Below, in pieces: positions 1 through 10,461 of a stretch of 64,000 nt of DNA. The notes under the pieces are model-generated. The model was not told where the DNA came from, did not search any database, and saw only the letters and a program-made list of their open reading frames with translations. Both the position numbers and the translations under genes were made by a program. The DNA comes from Sambucus nigra (lineage: Eukaryota > Streptophyta > Magnoliopsida > Dipsacales > Adoxaceae). The DNA lies in the NCBI GenBank assembly GCA_949130495.1, contig OX422207.1, positions 375,059,868-375,123,867 on the forward strand. The letters run 5' to 3'. The first letter of the stretch is position 1; each line of letters opens with the position of its first letter.

Positions 1-1628
1 TTTAATTACCGACGCTTAATGGGAACCTTAGTGATGATATTTTACCTATGAGAAGACTTCATAAATACCAGTAGGTGTACCGTTAGATTTCTTCATAAAT
101 GATTGAGTGGGAATTTTTGGAGAAATGGGCCGACGGGAAGATGATCGATTGAGCCGTATGTCGGGATTGTGAGAATTTAGTTACGAAAAGAATGAGAATA
201 AATTCTGGAAAAATACCAGTAGGTTAAAGATAACTTAACTACTGAATTAAGGGAGGGGTAACTAGGACCCTTAGAGTTGCGTGAATACTCGAATAAATGA
301 AATAGTGAAAGAAATTGTAAATTAATGAGTACGGTGAATATAAGTAAAATATATTACATATGGGCATGATTTGATAGGTCGGGTGTGTACCTACTAAATT
401 ATATAAAATTTTGGGTTAAGAGAATTTTACCTAAATTAAATATGTTAGGGTCGATGAGACATTCCGAACTAACATAAAGTTATTATATGTTTGGGGTCGA
501 TGTAAAATGCCGAACCAAACCTTAAACTGGTGTCGCGATGAAAGAGTCCCGAATCAGAATATGTGTGTGTGTATATATATATATATATATAAATATAAAT
601 AGTTGGGGTCGATGGATCATTCCGAACCAACTCTCACTTGGGGTCGATGAATCATTCCGAACCAAGAGTCCTTTATGTGTGGTAAAAGGATATGTTAGTG
701 ATAAATGATATTCAATACATGATTGTGTGATAAAATGTATTCTATGTACATAATCTATAGACTTAGAATAGTAGATAATGAGATGAATTGTAAATATATT
801 TGTAATAATTAAATAGCGTGATGTAATTATTACAAGAATAAGGATAACAAGCAGTAAATAAGTTATCTACGCTTATAGTACATGAAATATGGATTATTAA
901 ACTACGGTGAGTAGGTCATGGGAACTTAGTGAGGGGGTACATACAGTGGGTATTCTAATCTATTTATCAGGGGTAGTATAACTAGGTGAACTAAGAATCC
1001 TCGTTAGACATGCACTATAGAAGAGAGGTGAGGAAGTTCAAGGGAGTGTGTGAAACCTTAAAATGTGTAATCAATAACTCAATTGTGATAACTCCTTGCA
1101 AAATATTTTCAAATATTTTGAGTACTAACTCTTGCTATGTAAAATTTTTAAAAACATTTTAGGTGCCCAGCCACAGGGACACCCATCATGATTTCATTCC
1201 AGGGATTTGGGAGCTGCAGCACATGTGGATGTTGCAGGGATTGTTTAGACATTTCCTCTTTTTCAGTTCTAGTGCAGGATCTCAGTTTTAGTATTCTTAG
1301 TTGGGACTTGTTGTCCAATCTTTACTTTTATAGTTATTCTGATTCTGGATTTTGAGTTGATTTTTATTGGCCGTGGTTTTCGGCAAGACTTTATCTTCAT
1401 TCAGTTATTTATGCGAATTGTTTTATTATTACTGAAATTGTATTGTTTTTGTATGGGTTGTTTATTTCTGCTTAAGGAAGATAAAATTTGGCACTAGCTT
1501 ATTTTCACGTAGGTGGTTAGTAACTTAAAAGGCTTTCGGCAGTGATGCTAAGAATGAACCATTTAAGAAACCTGTTTAAATTAAATTAAGGCTTGATCAC
1601 CCAAGGCTTAATTAGGTGGGGTGTCACA
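1..1628 (+). mobile_element. Tekay/Del-like gypsy LTR, 3' part
   Basis: The stretch ends in TTAATTAGGTGGGGTGTCACA. Its last 85 bases or so match the reverse complement of the start of the LTR at 42687 (shared blocks: the AATGAACCA region, TGATCACCC and the TTAATTAGG end). It is therefore the 3' part of an LTR of the same family in the opposite orientation, cut by the window edge. At about 425-670 it contains five degenerate copies of a GGGTCGATG-N-ATTCCGAACCAA motif. A (TA)n run lies at about 571-591. It could be a solo LTR or the end of a longer element; no complete PBS follows. Family assignment is inferred from LTR termini only. Confidence 0.6.
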
Positions 1629-1801
1629 CCAGGTTAGAGTTTTATTATTCTTTTTTGTTATGCTTGGAACTAACATGTTTTTTTAGTATCTTTGGACTTT
1701 TTCTATTCGGAGATCGCCCCATTTTGGGTAATATCACTATCTTCCTCTCTTTAACTTGGTTCTTGATTTACATTGAGTAAATGCAAGGTTTAAGTTAGGG
1801 G
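1629..1801 (+). other. Probable Athila-like 3' internal end with polypurine tract
   Basis: No coding sequence is visible. The end (about 1777-1801) reads GCAAGGTTTAAGTTAGGGGTG, which resembles the polypurine tract in front of Athila-type 3' LTRs. Its start, CCAGGTTAGAG, directly after the LTR could also be a remnant of a gypsy leader from which the TTTGGTATCAGAG primer site has been lost. The two readings are not exclusive. Confidence 0.3.
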
Positions 1802-2301
1802 TGTGGGATATTCATCCCATTCACTAGTAATTTCTTTGATTTCATCACATGTTCTTTCCAAGTAAGCTTTTATTGTGAAAATTTGAAATTTTTTAAAAGG
1901 ATTTTCTTTCTTTTTTCTCCATTGTTGGGCATTTTACCCTTGTATTTAATGATTAATTTCAAATATATGCCTAATACAATCAATAATTCAATGGTGCATG
2001 TTCTCGATTTTAGACGTTATTAGACTTTAGTCCTCAAATCATTGATATTACGTAAAACTTCATGAATTAAACTTTGATTCCATGAGCACATGCATTTTTA
2101 TTGTTCAAATGATTTTGTGTAAGGCCTTTATAACTAGTTAATCTTTTATTGCATTGTATATGATTACACCAAGTGAGCTTTAAGCTTTTCTTCATTTTGG
2201 AGTGTTTAGTCATTACTCTTTCCTACTTGATAATGCTAAATTTGTTGGTAATCTCACTATTCTTTCATTTGATCATTCATTAATTGAGTTCATTATGAAT
2301 T
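1802..2301 (+). mobile_element. Probable Athila-like LTR, segment 1
   Basis: Non-coding, AT-rich sequence beginning TGTGGGATATTC directly after a purine-rich tract. It is broken by element A at 2302. It probably continues at 22625-22973 and 33943-34399, where phrases typical of Athila-type LTRs occur (a GAGAAAAA purine stretch, then a CATCCCCAAACACTTGG block). The assignment is inferred from recollection of family composition; no internal Athila gene is in the window. Confidence 0.35.
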
Positions 2302-3361
2302 TGTAAAATATGACGGTGTGTGATACCGATTTAAATTAATTCGCAAGTTTCTAACCTTATTTAATTAGGGTCTATTTTTAAACCCAATCAATTCAGTCCC
2401 TAAACATGCAACTACATATGTGCGTGTATTAACCCATAAATAAATAACGCATGCGACAAAAATTTTAGGAAAAATTTCTGAAGGGCAAAACCTTTTATTT
2501 CTAGAACTCTGATAAGTTTAGAAGACCGTTGCTTACATACCATCTTGCTTTCGTACATAAGAGTAATGCACTGTGTCTTCGTCAAACCTTCAAAATAACG
2601 ACTAGAAATCAGCAGTGGTTCACACGTAGCTAGACCACAAAGATGCACAGTACAGACACGCAGTATTAGGTCTTCACAAGGACTCCCTCCACAATAACAT
2701 GAAGCTCTTCGGTTGTAGAGTTCTCCCCACAAAGAATGAACAGAAGCAAAGTGTGTTCTTGAACACCAAAACAAATTCACCATATCATATGGGATTTTGT
2801 TAATTGAAAACAAAAAGGGATTAAACCCTAAAAGAAGAAACCAAAAGGATTCTGAAGTTTCGCAATTTTCTGTCTTTCAAAATGCTGAGAATTCTTAATG
2901 AAAATGAAACCATTTAATGAGTATTTATAGAAAATCGCTCCGCCTCGGTTGTTTGAACGAAAAGGGATCTCGCTCAAACGAAGGACATGTGTCATTTGAA
3001 TGACATCGCACGACATCTTCATGTCGTTCGAACGAGATAAGATCTTGCTTGAATGACATGGGTGTCAAAATCGAGGAAAGCTACAGGACTTAAAAAAAAT
3101 ACTCATTCTCAAATTTTGACCAAAAAAGTCCGCTCCAACACTTCGAAAATATTTTGAAAAAATATCCCAAAGCTCTAAGTGCAAAGTTAAGGTATTTAAA
3201 ACATAACCTTGCCAAAGTAAACTTTGTGGAGGCTTTTTGATGAAGAACTTTGATATATTCATATCCATCTTGATGTAGATTTCTCTTGAACTTCTTCGAC
3301 GGTTGTAATGATGTACGACATAATTAATTATGACAGACATTTATAAAACTATGTCCTTACA
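2302..3361 (-). repeat. 3' LTR of element A
   Basis: Runs from TGTAAAATATGACGG to ATGTCCTTACA and matches 21559-22624 along its length. The inner edge at 3362 is followed by AATCTCCCCCTATG, the complement of the polypurine tract. At 2930-3060 it holds several versions of a TCGTTCGAACGA-type motif shared with the LTRs of element B. The minus-strand TATA-like box TATAAATA is kept near 2922-2929. Confidence 0.85.
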
Positions 3362-3543
3362 AATCTCCCCCTATGTCTATGCCAGAACATACATAAAAAC
3401 ATCCGAGTTATCAAATACCAAAATGCCTATACAAATCTACCCTCCCATAAATCTCAAAACTGAAAAGGTACAAATTTGCAAGTTCTCAAACTTTTCTTCA
3501 AAAATCTTCATCAAATCTCAAAGTTTTTCTCATTAGGGTGTGT
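3362..3543 (-). other. Element A: polypurine tract and last internal bases
   Basis: On the minus strand, CATAGGGGGAGATT lies directly upstream of the 3' LTR, in the place and composition of a polypurine tract. The same tract precedes the LTRs of B (28412) and, slightly altered, of C (24045). The stretch then joins the CACTA transposon after CATTAGGGTGTGT. The matching uninterrupted sequence in element B is at about 28597-28610. Confidence 0.75.
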
Positions 3544-3670
3544 CACTACACCAAAACAAGCTTTTAGTAACAGACCAATTTTTTTATTACTAACAGTATT
3601 TTACTGTTACTAATTCTTACAATAATTTTTCGTTACTAGTTTTATTTAAGTGTTACTAATTTGAGTTTAC
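3544..3670. repeat. CACTA left terminal inverted repeat and subterminal repeats
   Basis: The first 15 bases are identical to the inverted right end, and similarity continues through a TTAGTAACA block. The following 90 bases repeat TTACTAAC/GTTACTAA units, matching the larger array at 17885-18310. In characterised CACTA elements such arrays bind the TNPA-type protein; here that role is inferred from position and family. Confidence 0.88.
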
Positions 3671-5374
3671 AAATTAAAAAAAAAGGTTAAGTGGTGAATA
3701 AATTATTTTAGCGCTTTCCCCCCAAAAAAGAGAACCCCGTAAACATTTTTCCCTTACTCCATACCCCCTCCATTTTTCCCTCCAGCAAAAAAGACCTAAT
3801 TTCACACCCCTTATGCCATTCTTCTTCTTCCACCATTCTTCTTCTTAATCCTCACAAGTAACCTCTTCCGATCATCTTCTAATACAGGTAACCTCTTCCG
3901 TTCATCTTATAATTTTCTTCTTCTAATTTTATCTCCCAAACTAACCCTAATCTCTCTCTTTCTGAAGAAACGACAGAAATAACAAAGCTTCATATTACAA
4001 CTGAAGATGATGAATAAATAAACTGACATACCTCATATCCTCGCCAAAACAAAGGTATCATAGTAATTTTTATGTTTTTTGTTCATGTACTTATTCCATC
4101 TCTATTTTTTTTCCTTTTAATTGACACCTAATTGATTGATTCTAGTGGGGTTAGAACCATATGTTCTAAAGTGTACTAGCTTGATATGCGGCTAATTTTT
4201 ATGCTTTAGGTTTATTCTACGTGTGAATGGTGGATATAGTAAACTTTTGCTACTACGTGTTTGTGAAATTTCCTAGCCCAAACCACTCCAACTTTTGAGT
4301 TTATTGAATTGATAAGACAACTCTGCAGATGTCTGTAGTATATGTCTCGACTCTTTCAACACTCAAGATCCTCCTACTGTATGCGCGCGCGCATGTGTGT
4401 TGCTTTTTTATTTATCTACATTTGATGACTTTTCGTTTTTTGAATTGACTTCGCGAGTTAAAACTATTATGAATGCATCATTTGAATTGTTTCTAAACTA
4501 GTATAACATATATCCTAAAAGATACCTAATAGTTGTCAAATTGATATCTGATAGCTCACTACATGGCCTTTGGACTCGTATGATTTTCAATGAACAAAAA
4601 TATGTATATGATTATTCGTGTTTTAGGTGAAAATTAGTAGGACTTTGTGAGGATATGATCTATAATTGTTCATTTGTTCCTGTTTAAATATTAGATTTGT
4701 GTACACTTGATAGTATCTACTCAATTTATACGGATGTATTTCCTTGATTCTTAGGTTAAGGTGCTGAATGTTAGTCTTTTGAAGCTATTTTTTGTGTTTC
4801 TCAAGATATGGTATTATTTTTATAAAGAATTCCACGATTCTCAACTTTTTTTTTTAATTTGATTGCATATGGGCTTGTTCTATTTTATTTTTTTTATTTC
4901 TCATCCAATGGTGTTATTTGCTCATTCAGGTTGTATAATCCAAGATGATGGCTATATTTTATAATTGATTGGGATTATTCTCAAGTTGGTCGTAACATTT
5001 TGAGATGTCATTGTTTGTCAGGTGACTAACTACAAGGACGAGTATCATCTCCAATGTATTCTTGAATGGTAGGCTTCATAGTTATTATATCATCTTTATT
5101 TTGGTTGAGTTATTTTGCTATCCAAGAATTCTCACTTGCCACATAAAATTTGTATATATTTATACACCACACATATATTAATGGGTTTAATATATGATTT
5201 TCAAATATCAATAATAATTTGGTTCGATAACCATGCTTATGAACTCAGAGTTGAATACATGCCATTTATGCACTTAACGAAAGTAGTTGCATTTCAACAA
5301 CTATGATTGTCAAATGACGTGAAGCATTTGAATAAGGTAGAGATATGATGGTATTTTCGTGGTTGTATTTCATA
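3671..5374. other. CACTA left arm, leader-like non-coding sequence
   Basis: No convincing coding region. At 3770-3960 there is a pyrimidine-rich stretch (repeated CTTCTTC and CTCTTCCG blocks, one 20-bp segment occurring twice), like the 5' leader of a plant gene. One short exon-like piece lies at about 5023-5068 between an AG and a GT. This may be a captured promoter/leader or the remains of the element's own gene. The arm is interrupted at 5380 by element G. Confidence 0.35.
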
Positions 5375-5379
5375 ACATA

Positions 5380-5936
5380 TGTTGATGTAAAAAACTAGAT
5401 CACTCTAATTTTTCAATCACAGATAAATAAATAAGACAAAGATTTTTAAAGTGGTTCGGCTAGGAATAAAGCCTACGTCCACTGTTATGTTATTGCTGAG
5501 TGTTTGTGGAATTCTTGATTACAAGTTCTCTCAAGAAATTCCGGTCCCCTTGAATGAGGATGATACAAGGTATTTATAGCCCTTAGGCTGTACATGAAAG
5601 GTCCAATACATTAAATGATATACATATGAAAGGGTAATACATTTAATGCAGCGTGTGCGTCAAGAATATAATGAATAGTTGAACAGTTGTCCGTCTGGTA
5701 ATTAATGATACGGCCGAGATGCAGTTCGGACCGCCTTAGTTGCTCGTTGATCAAGAGTTCCTCGGAGTGCTTAGAGTATCTCGGGATGATAGAGTTCCTC
5801 GGGGTGTCCTTGTTGTTCGGAGCGAACATGACTTGGTCGGGGGGAAATAAACTTCCTCGTTGTTATTGTGCCATGTAGATTGACACGTGTCTTCTTATTA
5901 TTGGTCCACGTCAGCAGATTAATTTTGGTATCAACA
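5380..5936 (-). repeat. 3' LTR of element G
   Basis: Starts TGTTGATG and ends ATCAACA, a 7-bp near-terminal inverted repeat of the kind LTRs carry. It is indistinguishable by eye from 11804-12360. A 72-codon ORF inside each LTR (5611-5829, minus) has no recognisable domain and is probably fortuitous. Confidence 0.93.
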
Positions 5937-6250
5937 GAAGCCCCCAATGCTGCATGCTTGATAGTTTACTTGAAAGGATGGAGTATTTATTCTGCAGTGT
6001 TTCTCGGTGCTCGTGAAATTCTTGATCTACCTTCTTGATTTGTTGGACATAAAGGGCATTATCTCCTGGACGACATATGATGCCGCTTGTAGCTTATCAT
6101 AATCTTCAAGTATGTTGATTGGTTTGCTAGCCGACCTACTGCATTCTGTGAGCTAGTGGTGGACTTTGAAACATTTTCTTGCAACTTCTTCTTCGATGTT
6201 GGTCGAGACAGTAGTAGCAAAGATCTCAGTGATGTAGATGCTGATTTTAA
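5937..6250 (-). other. Element G: polypurine tract and 3' untranslated region
   Basis: On the minus strand, GCATTGGGGGCTTC ends directly against the 3' LTR and is the likely polypurine tract. The rest of the stretch shows no coding potential. Confidence 0.65.
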
Positions 6251-6257
6251 CTTCTAC

Positions 6258-6335
6258 CTCTACTCGGGGGCGAGCAAGAGTTTCTCGGGGACGAGCAAGA
6301 GCTGCTCGGGGACGAGCAAGAGTTGCTCGAACAGA
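6258..6335. repeat. Short tandem array, unit about 21 bp
   Basis: About three and a half copies of a CTCGGGGACGAGCAAGAGTTG-type unit. Some units differ by one or two bases. It lies in the 3' non-coding part of G. Confidence 0.8.
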
Positions 6336-6737
6336 CCATCTGTGATGAACATCAGAATGCTGAAATATCTTAACTTCATAAAATTCCCATTATGCTTTGG
6401 ATGATCTTCCTGCTGGCGAGGAACCTGTTTCAAAATCAGAGGGAGAGAAACCAATAGAGTAGGAATCTCAATGTAATAGTTAGTACACAATTTAATATCA
6501 ATGTAATAAATTTGCATAATTCATTTTGAATTCAGTGAAAGAATTTCATTTTTGTTCGCAAATTTGAATTTGCTATTGTTTTGTAAATATCAAACACTTT
6601 ATTATTTGTGCTTGCATAACAATATTGTATGGTTCATCGACCAAAAAAGTTACAAGTATCAATGTTGCTTGATCACTTAATAATAAAGTAATAAAAAAAT
6701 GTTTAGAATTTTTCCAACCAATCAAGGTTGTTAAATT

Positions 6738-6908
6738 ATGCTTGTCGACCAACTACAGTTAGTGGGTTTTTGTCCCCGACCAGCCATACTTGGTTCAATT
6801 TCAAATATAAAAATGTGCCCGACCAACTAAGGTCAATAATTTGTCCTCGTCGACCAACTACAGTTAGTGGGCTTTTATCCCCGACCAACCATACTTGGTA
6901 TAGTTTGG
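6738..6908. repeat. Tandem duplication of about 110 bp in G
   Basis: The phrase CGACCAACTACAGTTAGTGGG followed by CCCCGACCA-CCATACTTGGT occurs at about 6749 and again at about 6850. Shorter CGACCAAC echoes occur on either side (6820, 6955). Confidence 0.75.
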
Positions 6909-7023
6909 AATATTTTTTTCTTTAAAGAACTTTTTGTAATAATGTTACCTCCCGACCAACATAAGTTGTAACGCGAGAATATATAAAGTCTTACCAACCG
7001 TAGTTGATCATGCTGGTGTATAC

Positions 7024-7420
7024 CTCCTAGCCAAAGGAGTAGTAGGATTCTTTCAAACTTTTTGGCTCCTTAGAGCATGGCTCCGTAGAGCATGTCCTCC
7101 TAACCAAAGGAGGTTGGCTACTTATAGCACTTTTGCTCCTTAGAGCGTGTCCTCCTAACCAAAGGAGGTTGGCTACTTATAGCACTTTTGCTCCGTAGAG
7201 CGTGTCCTCCTAACCAAAGGAGGTTGGCTACTTATAGCACTTTTGCTCCGTAGAGCGTGTCCTCCTAACCAAAGGAGGTTGGCTACTTATAGCACTTTTG
7301 CTCCGTAGAGCGTGTCCTCCTAACCAAAGGAGGTTGGCTACTTATAGCACTTTTGCTCCGTAGAGCGTGGCTCCGTAGAGCATGGCTCCGTAGAGCATGG
7401 CTCCTTAGAGCAGTCTTCTT
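7024..7420. repeat. 55-bp tandem array in element G
   Basis: Units start at 7096, 7151, 7206, 7261 and 7316, each running from CCTCCTAACCAAAGG to TAGAGCGTGT, with almost no variation. Degenerate copies flank them (7024 and the GTAGAGCATGGCTCC repeats at 7366-7410). Within a unit, CCTCC and GGAGG can pair as a small hairpin. Confidence 0.9.
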
Positions 7421-7439
7421 GGTTGATCCTGTAACATCC

Positions 7440-8075
7440 ACAGGTTGATCAGCGAGAAATTTTTGTTTCTCGGGAGTATTAAGATCAGTAAACTCTGCTA
7501 TAGCTTGTATTAATGGCATGTCGGTATGCATGGTATGGGCCTGGAAACACAGCCTCCTTCTTCTACTTGCTTTAATTAATGCCACTGCCAATTTTTCCAG
7601 CTTTGGGTATCTGATCTCTGCACCTCTTCTTTCGTTTTTGGGGATCGCAATTCTAAAAGAGCTTTGATCGTTTCTGGATTCGCTTCAACGTCTCGCTGGT
7701 TGATGATGTACCCGAGGAACATTCCTTCTCGTACTCCACATGTGCACTTCGTCGGGTTGAGTTTCATTTGGTATTTATCCAGTTGATCAAAAGTTTGACT
7801 CAAGTCAACCAAATGATCAGCAGCTTTCTTGCATGTCGTCAACATAGACTTCCATACTGCAACTGATTTGCTCGGCAAAAACCTTGTTCATCGGCCGCTG
7901 TTATGTCGTTCCTTATCTTCAGGTTTCATTTTGATCTGGTTGTAGCAAGAGTAAGTATCCATGAGCAGTTCGTGTCCCGAGGTAGCATCCACGCCTTGTT
8001 GATATCGGTGAAATCAACATACATTCTTCATTTATTGTTTTTCTTCTGCCCGATGAGGAGATCTAGATCTCCCTC
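7440..8075 (-). pseudogene. Element G: reverse transcriptase and first RNase H fragments
   Basis: Minus-strand reading shows, in order, a VDFTDINKA block, a DTYSCYNQIKM block, the catalytic YVDD motif (about 7838), MKLNPTKCTCGV, FLGYIINQRDVEANPE, and then a first-RNase-H piece (LIKASRRRRLCFQAHT) fused after KTKEEVQ. These are the conserved stations of a Ty3/gypsy Tat RT. Several frameshifts break it; one lies just after YVDDM, and the region between the RT and RH1 pieces is deleted. It cannot encode a working enzyme. It lies downstream of the integrase piece, the reverse of the normal order. Confidence 0.85.
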
Positions 8076-8089
8076 TTGCTCGATCTTCA

Positions 8090-8537
8090 TTTCCTCTTGT
8101 ATAGCTTGATTCTTCTCGGGGCTGGATACTCTTCTTCTCGTATGTCATGTCAATAAGTGGCTCAGCTTCTATCCACTTAGTAAAATAATCTACTGTGATG
8201 AAGAGGTATTTGAATCTTCCTCGAGTCGTCGGCAATGGTCCAACCAAATCAATCCCCATATGGCAAATGGCCAAAGGGAGTTATGGGTGTCAACAATGCT
8301 TGTGGAATTCTTCGGATGAAGGAAAAGCGTTGGCACTTGTCACATTTCTTGGCATAGGCTTATATAGTTAGCTCTCATCGTTGGCCAGTAGTATCTCTGC
8401 GTCATCACCTTTTGCAAAAGTGTCCGACCTGCTACATGGGCTCCACAGGACCCTTCATGGATCTCTTTAATCAATTCTTTCACCTCGGAGGAATGTACAC
8501 ATCTTTGCAAACCTGCCATAATTCCTCGTCTATACAA
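8090..8537 (-). pseudogene. Element G: integrase fragment (zinc domain and part of core)
   Basis: The minus strand encodes the H-H part of the integrase zinc domain (VHSSEV, then HEGSCGAHVAGRTL), the region RYYWPTM, and after a frame break the core start MGIDLVGPLP with VDYFTKWIEAEPL. The first catalytic Asp of the DDE triad is present. The second Asp (usually SDNGTQF) and the Glu are absent because the piece stops and runs straight into RT-type sequence. It belongs to the Tat gypsy lineage and is non-functional. Confidence 0.85.
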
Positions 8538-8619
8538 AATACCATTAATTAATACATACCGAGCAGCTTTAAACTTCCATTTCTAGGCAGCGAGATTATC
8601 CTCCGGTAATTGTTCCTCC

Positions 8620-9154
8620 TCAATATATGCTCCGACTTTCTAATACTTCAATTGGTATCGTTCGGGCCAATGCGTCTGCTCTAGCATTCTCCATCCTCGG
8701 TGTCCTCACCAATTGAATAGCATCAAATTCTGTCAATAACTCCATCACCTTTGCATGGTACTTGACCATCGACTCTCCCTTCACTGCATATATTCCCATC
8801 ATTTGATTCAATTAATTGAGAATCACTGAAAACAATTACTTGCCGTGCCTCCATGACTTTCGCCAAATGAAAACCTGCTATTATAGCCTCATACTCAGCC
8901 TCATTATTGGAAGCTTTGAATTGGAATCTCAAGGCATACTCCATGTCAATATCATCTGGGGTGTTTAAAACAATCCCTGCTCCACAACCAGCTGTGCAAG
9001 ATGATCCATCTACATATAATCTCCATGTAGGTACCTCGTCTTCAAATTTCTGGTCTGACAGAGTTCCTCGGTGGAATACTTGTCGCTTTCTTTCATCATG
9101 TCGTAATACTTCTGAATACACCTCTTGAATTTCAATATACCTCCTGAACTTCAA
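8620..9154 (-). pseudogene. Element G: second (archaeal-type) RNase H fragment
   Basis: The minus strand reads LYVDGSSCTAGCGAGIVL, then YALRFQFKASNNEAEYEAIIAG and VFSDSQLI. These carry the first Asp, the Glu and the second Asp of an RNase H active site. A shifted frame continues with RTPRMENARADALAR, which carries the final Asp. This is the additional RNase H typical of plant Tat elements. At least one frameshift (near 8810) breaks it. It lies 5' of the integrase piece, as in normal Tat pol. Confidence 0.88.
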
Positions 9155-9284
9155 TATTCCTCCTGAACTTCAATATATCTCCTGAACTTCAATATACCTC
9201 CTGAACTTCAATATACCTCCTGAACTTCAATATATCTCCTGAACTTCAATATTCCTCTTGAACTTCAATATACCTCCTGATTAG
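9121..9284. repeat. 19-bp tandem array in G
   Basis: About eight copies of a CCTCCTGAACTTCAATATA unit with single-base variants. It overlaps the 5' end of the RNase H remnant, so the array probably arose from the edge of the coding segment. Confidence 0.9.
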
Positions 9285-9399
9285 TCGGGGTTGAATTTGA
9301 TGCTCGACTGCATGATGATATAAGAATGTACCACCAAATGAACAAATATATCTGTAATATAAGCCCCCAACTGTGGAATGTGAACTTTGAATGAGATTT

Positions 9400-9495
9400 A
9401 TCGACCAATACCAACCGGAGTTGGATTTTATCTACCAACCGGAGTTGGATTTTTTCTACCAACCGAAGTTGGATTTTATCTACCGATCAGAGTTG
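9400..9495. repeat. 24-bp tandem array in G
   Basis: Four copies of TACCAACCGGAGTTGGATTTTATC with small changes. Each contains CCAAC...GTTGG, which can form a short hairpin. Confidence 0.85.
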
Positions 9496-10421
9496 GTGGT
9501 AATTGATAATAAATGATGAAGACTTCCTCGGAGCTGACCAACAGATTGTTGGGCATAAGATAATATAAATACTGGAGACCTCCTCGGCGCTGACCAACAG
9601 ATTTGTTGGGAATAAGATAATACAAATGCTAGAGACCTCCTCGGCGCTGACCAACAGATTGTTGGGAATAAGATATAATAAATGCAGGATACCTCCTCGG
9701 CGATGACCAACAGATTGTTGAGGATACCTCCTCGGCGATGACCAATAAATTGTTGGTAATAAATATAATAAATGCAGGATACCTCCTCGGCGATGACCAA
9801 CAGATTGTTGGGAATAAGATATAGTAATTGCAGGATACCTCCTCGGCGATGACCAACAGATTGTTGGTAATAAATATAATAAATGCTGGAGACATCCTTG
9901 GAGCTGAATAAGATATAATTATTTGTCGAGCTCCATGCTGAAATGAGAATAAAATATGCAACCAAATAGATATAAAGAATAATTAAAAATAATAAAGTGC
10001 CTCGCCGATCAGTCGAGGTGGAATCATATAATGCCGAACAAGAATAAGATCTTTCAGAACATAAGAATATGGCCGAGAACGTTGTCAGGCCTGAATATAA
10101 ATAAGAATTATCCGAACGAATGTTGTAATTCTCCTTAAAGCTGAATAAGTATCTTGTCGAGGCATAATTGCAGAATGCCGAATAAGAATAATATTTTCCA
10201 GAACATAAGAATATGGCCGAGAACTTTGCTGGGCCTGCATATAAATAAGAATTACCCCGACCAACTATCCGTTGGGGGTGAAATATAATAAATGTTGTAG
10301 CTTTTCCTCGGAGCCGAATATATATAGAGAGAAGAAATTTTTCGAGCTCCATGCTGAGATAAATATAAAATATGAATCCGAATGGATATAGAATAATTTG
10401 TGCTTCAGCATTCGTCGGCAT
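9480..10421 (-). other. 313-codon open frame running through tandem repeats, probably not a gene
   Basis: An uninterrupted minus-strand frame whose C-terminal half repeats an NNLLVIAEEVSC-YYI motif because it reads through the tandem array at 9505-9905. The N-terminal half is rich in Tyr, Ser and Ile, with weak internal repeats. I recognise no domain. It occupies the position where gag would begin in G, but nothing resembles Gag. The likeliest explanation is a frame kept open by repeat periodicity. Confidence 0.25.
9505..9905. repeat. Composite tandem array of about 35-60 bp units in G
   Basis: About seven units built from CCTCCTCGGCG-TGACCAACAGATTGTTG followed by a variable spacer (GGAATAAGATA-TAATAAATGCAGGA). 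The spacer is missing in one unit (about 9720), giving a short period there. Confidence 0.85.
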
Positions 10422-10461
10422 TGAATCTTGTGCCTGTAAAAATTAATAATTTGCTCTACCA

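Noticed and set aside
2412..2813. 133-codon minus-strand ORF in the LTR of element A
   Set aside because: No known domain, lies wholly in an LTR, and the matching frame in the other LTR copy is interrupted.
5611..5829. 72-codon ORF present identically at 12035-12253
   Set aside because: Lies inside both LTRs of element G, so the duplication reflects the LTRs. No recognisable domain.
7096..7370. 55-bp array considered as a CRISPR-like array
   Set aside because: Units are continuous with no unique spacers, and the window is plant nuclear DNA.
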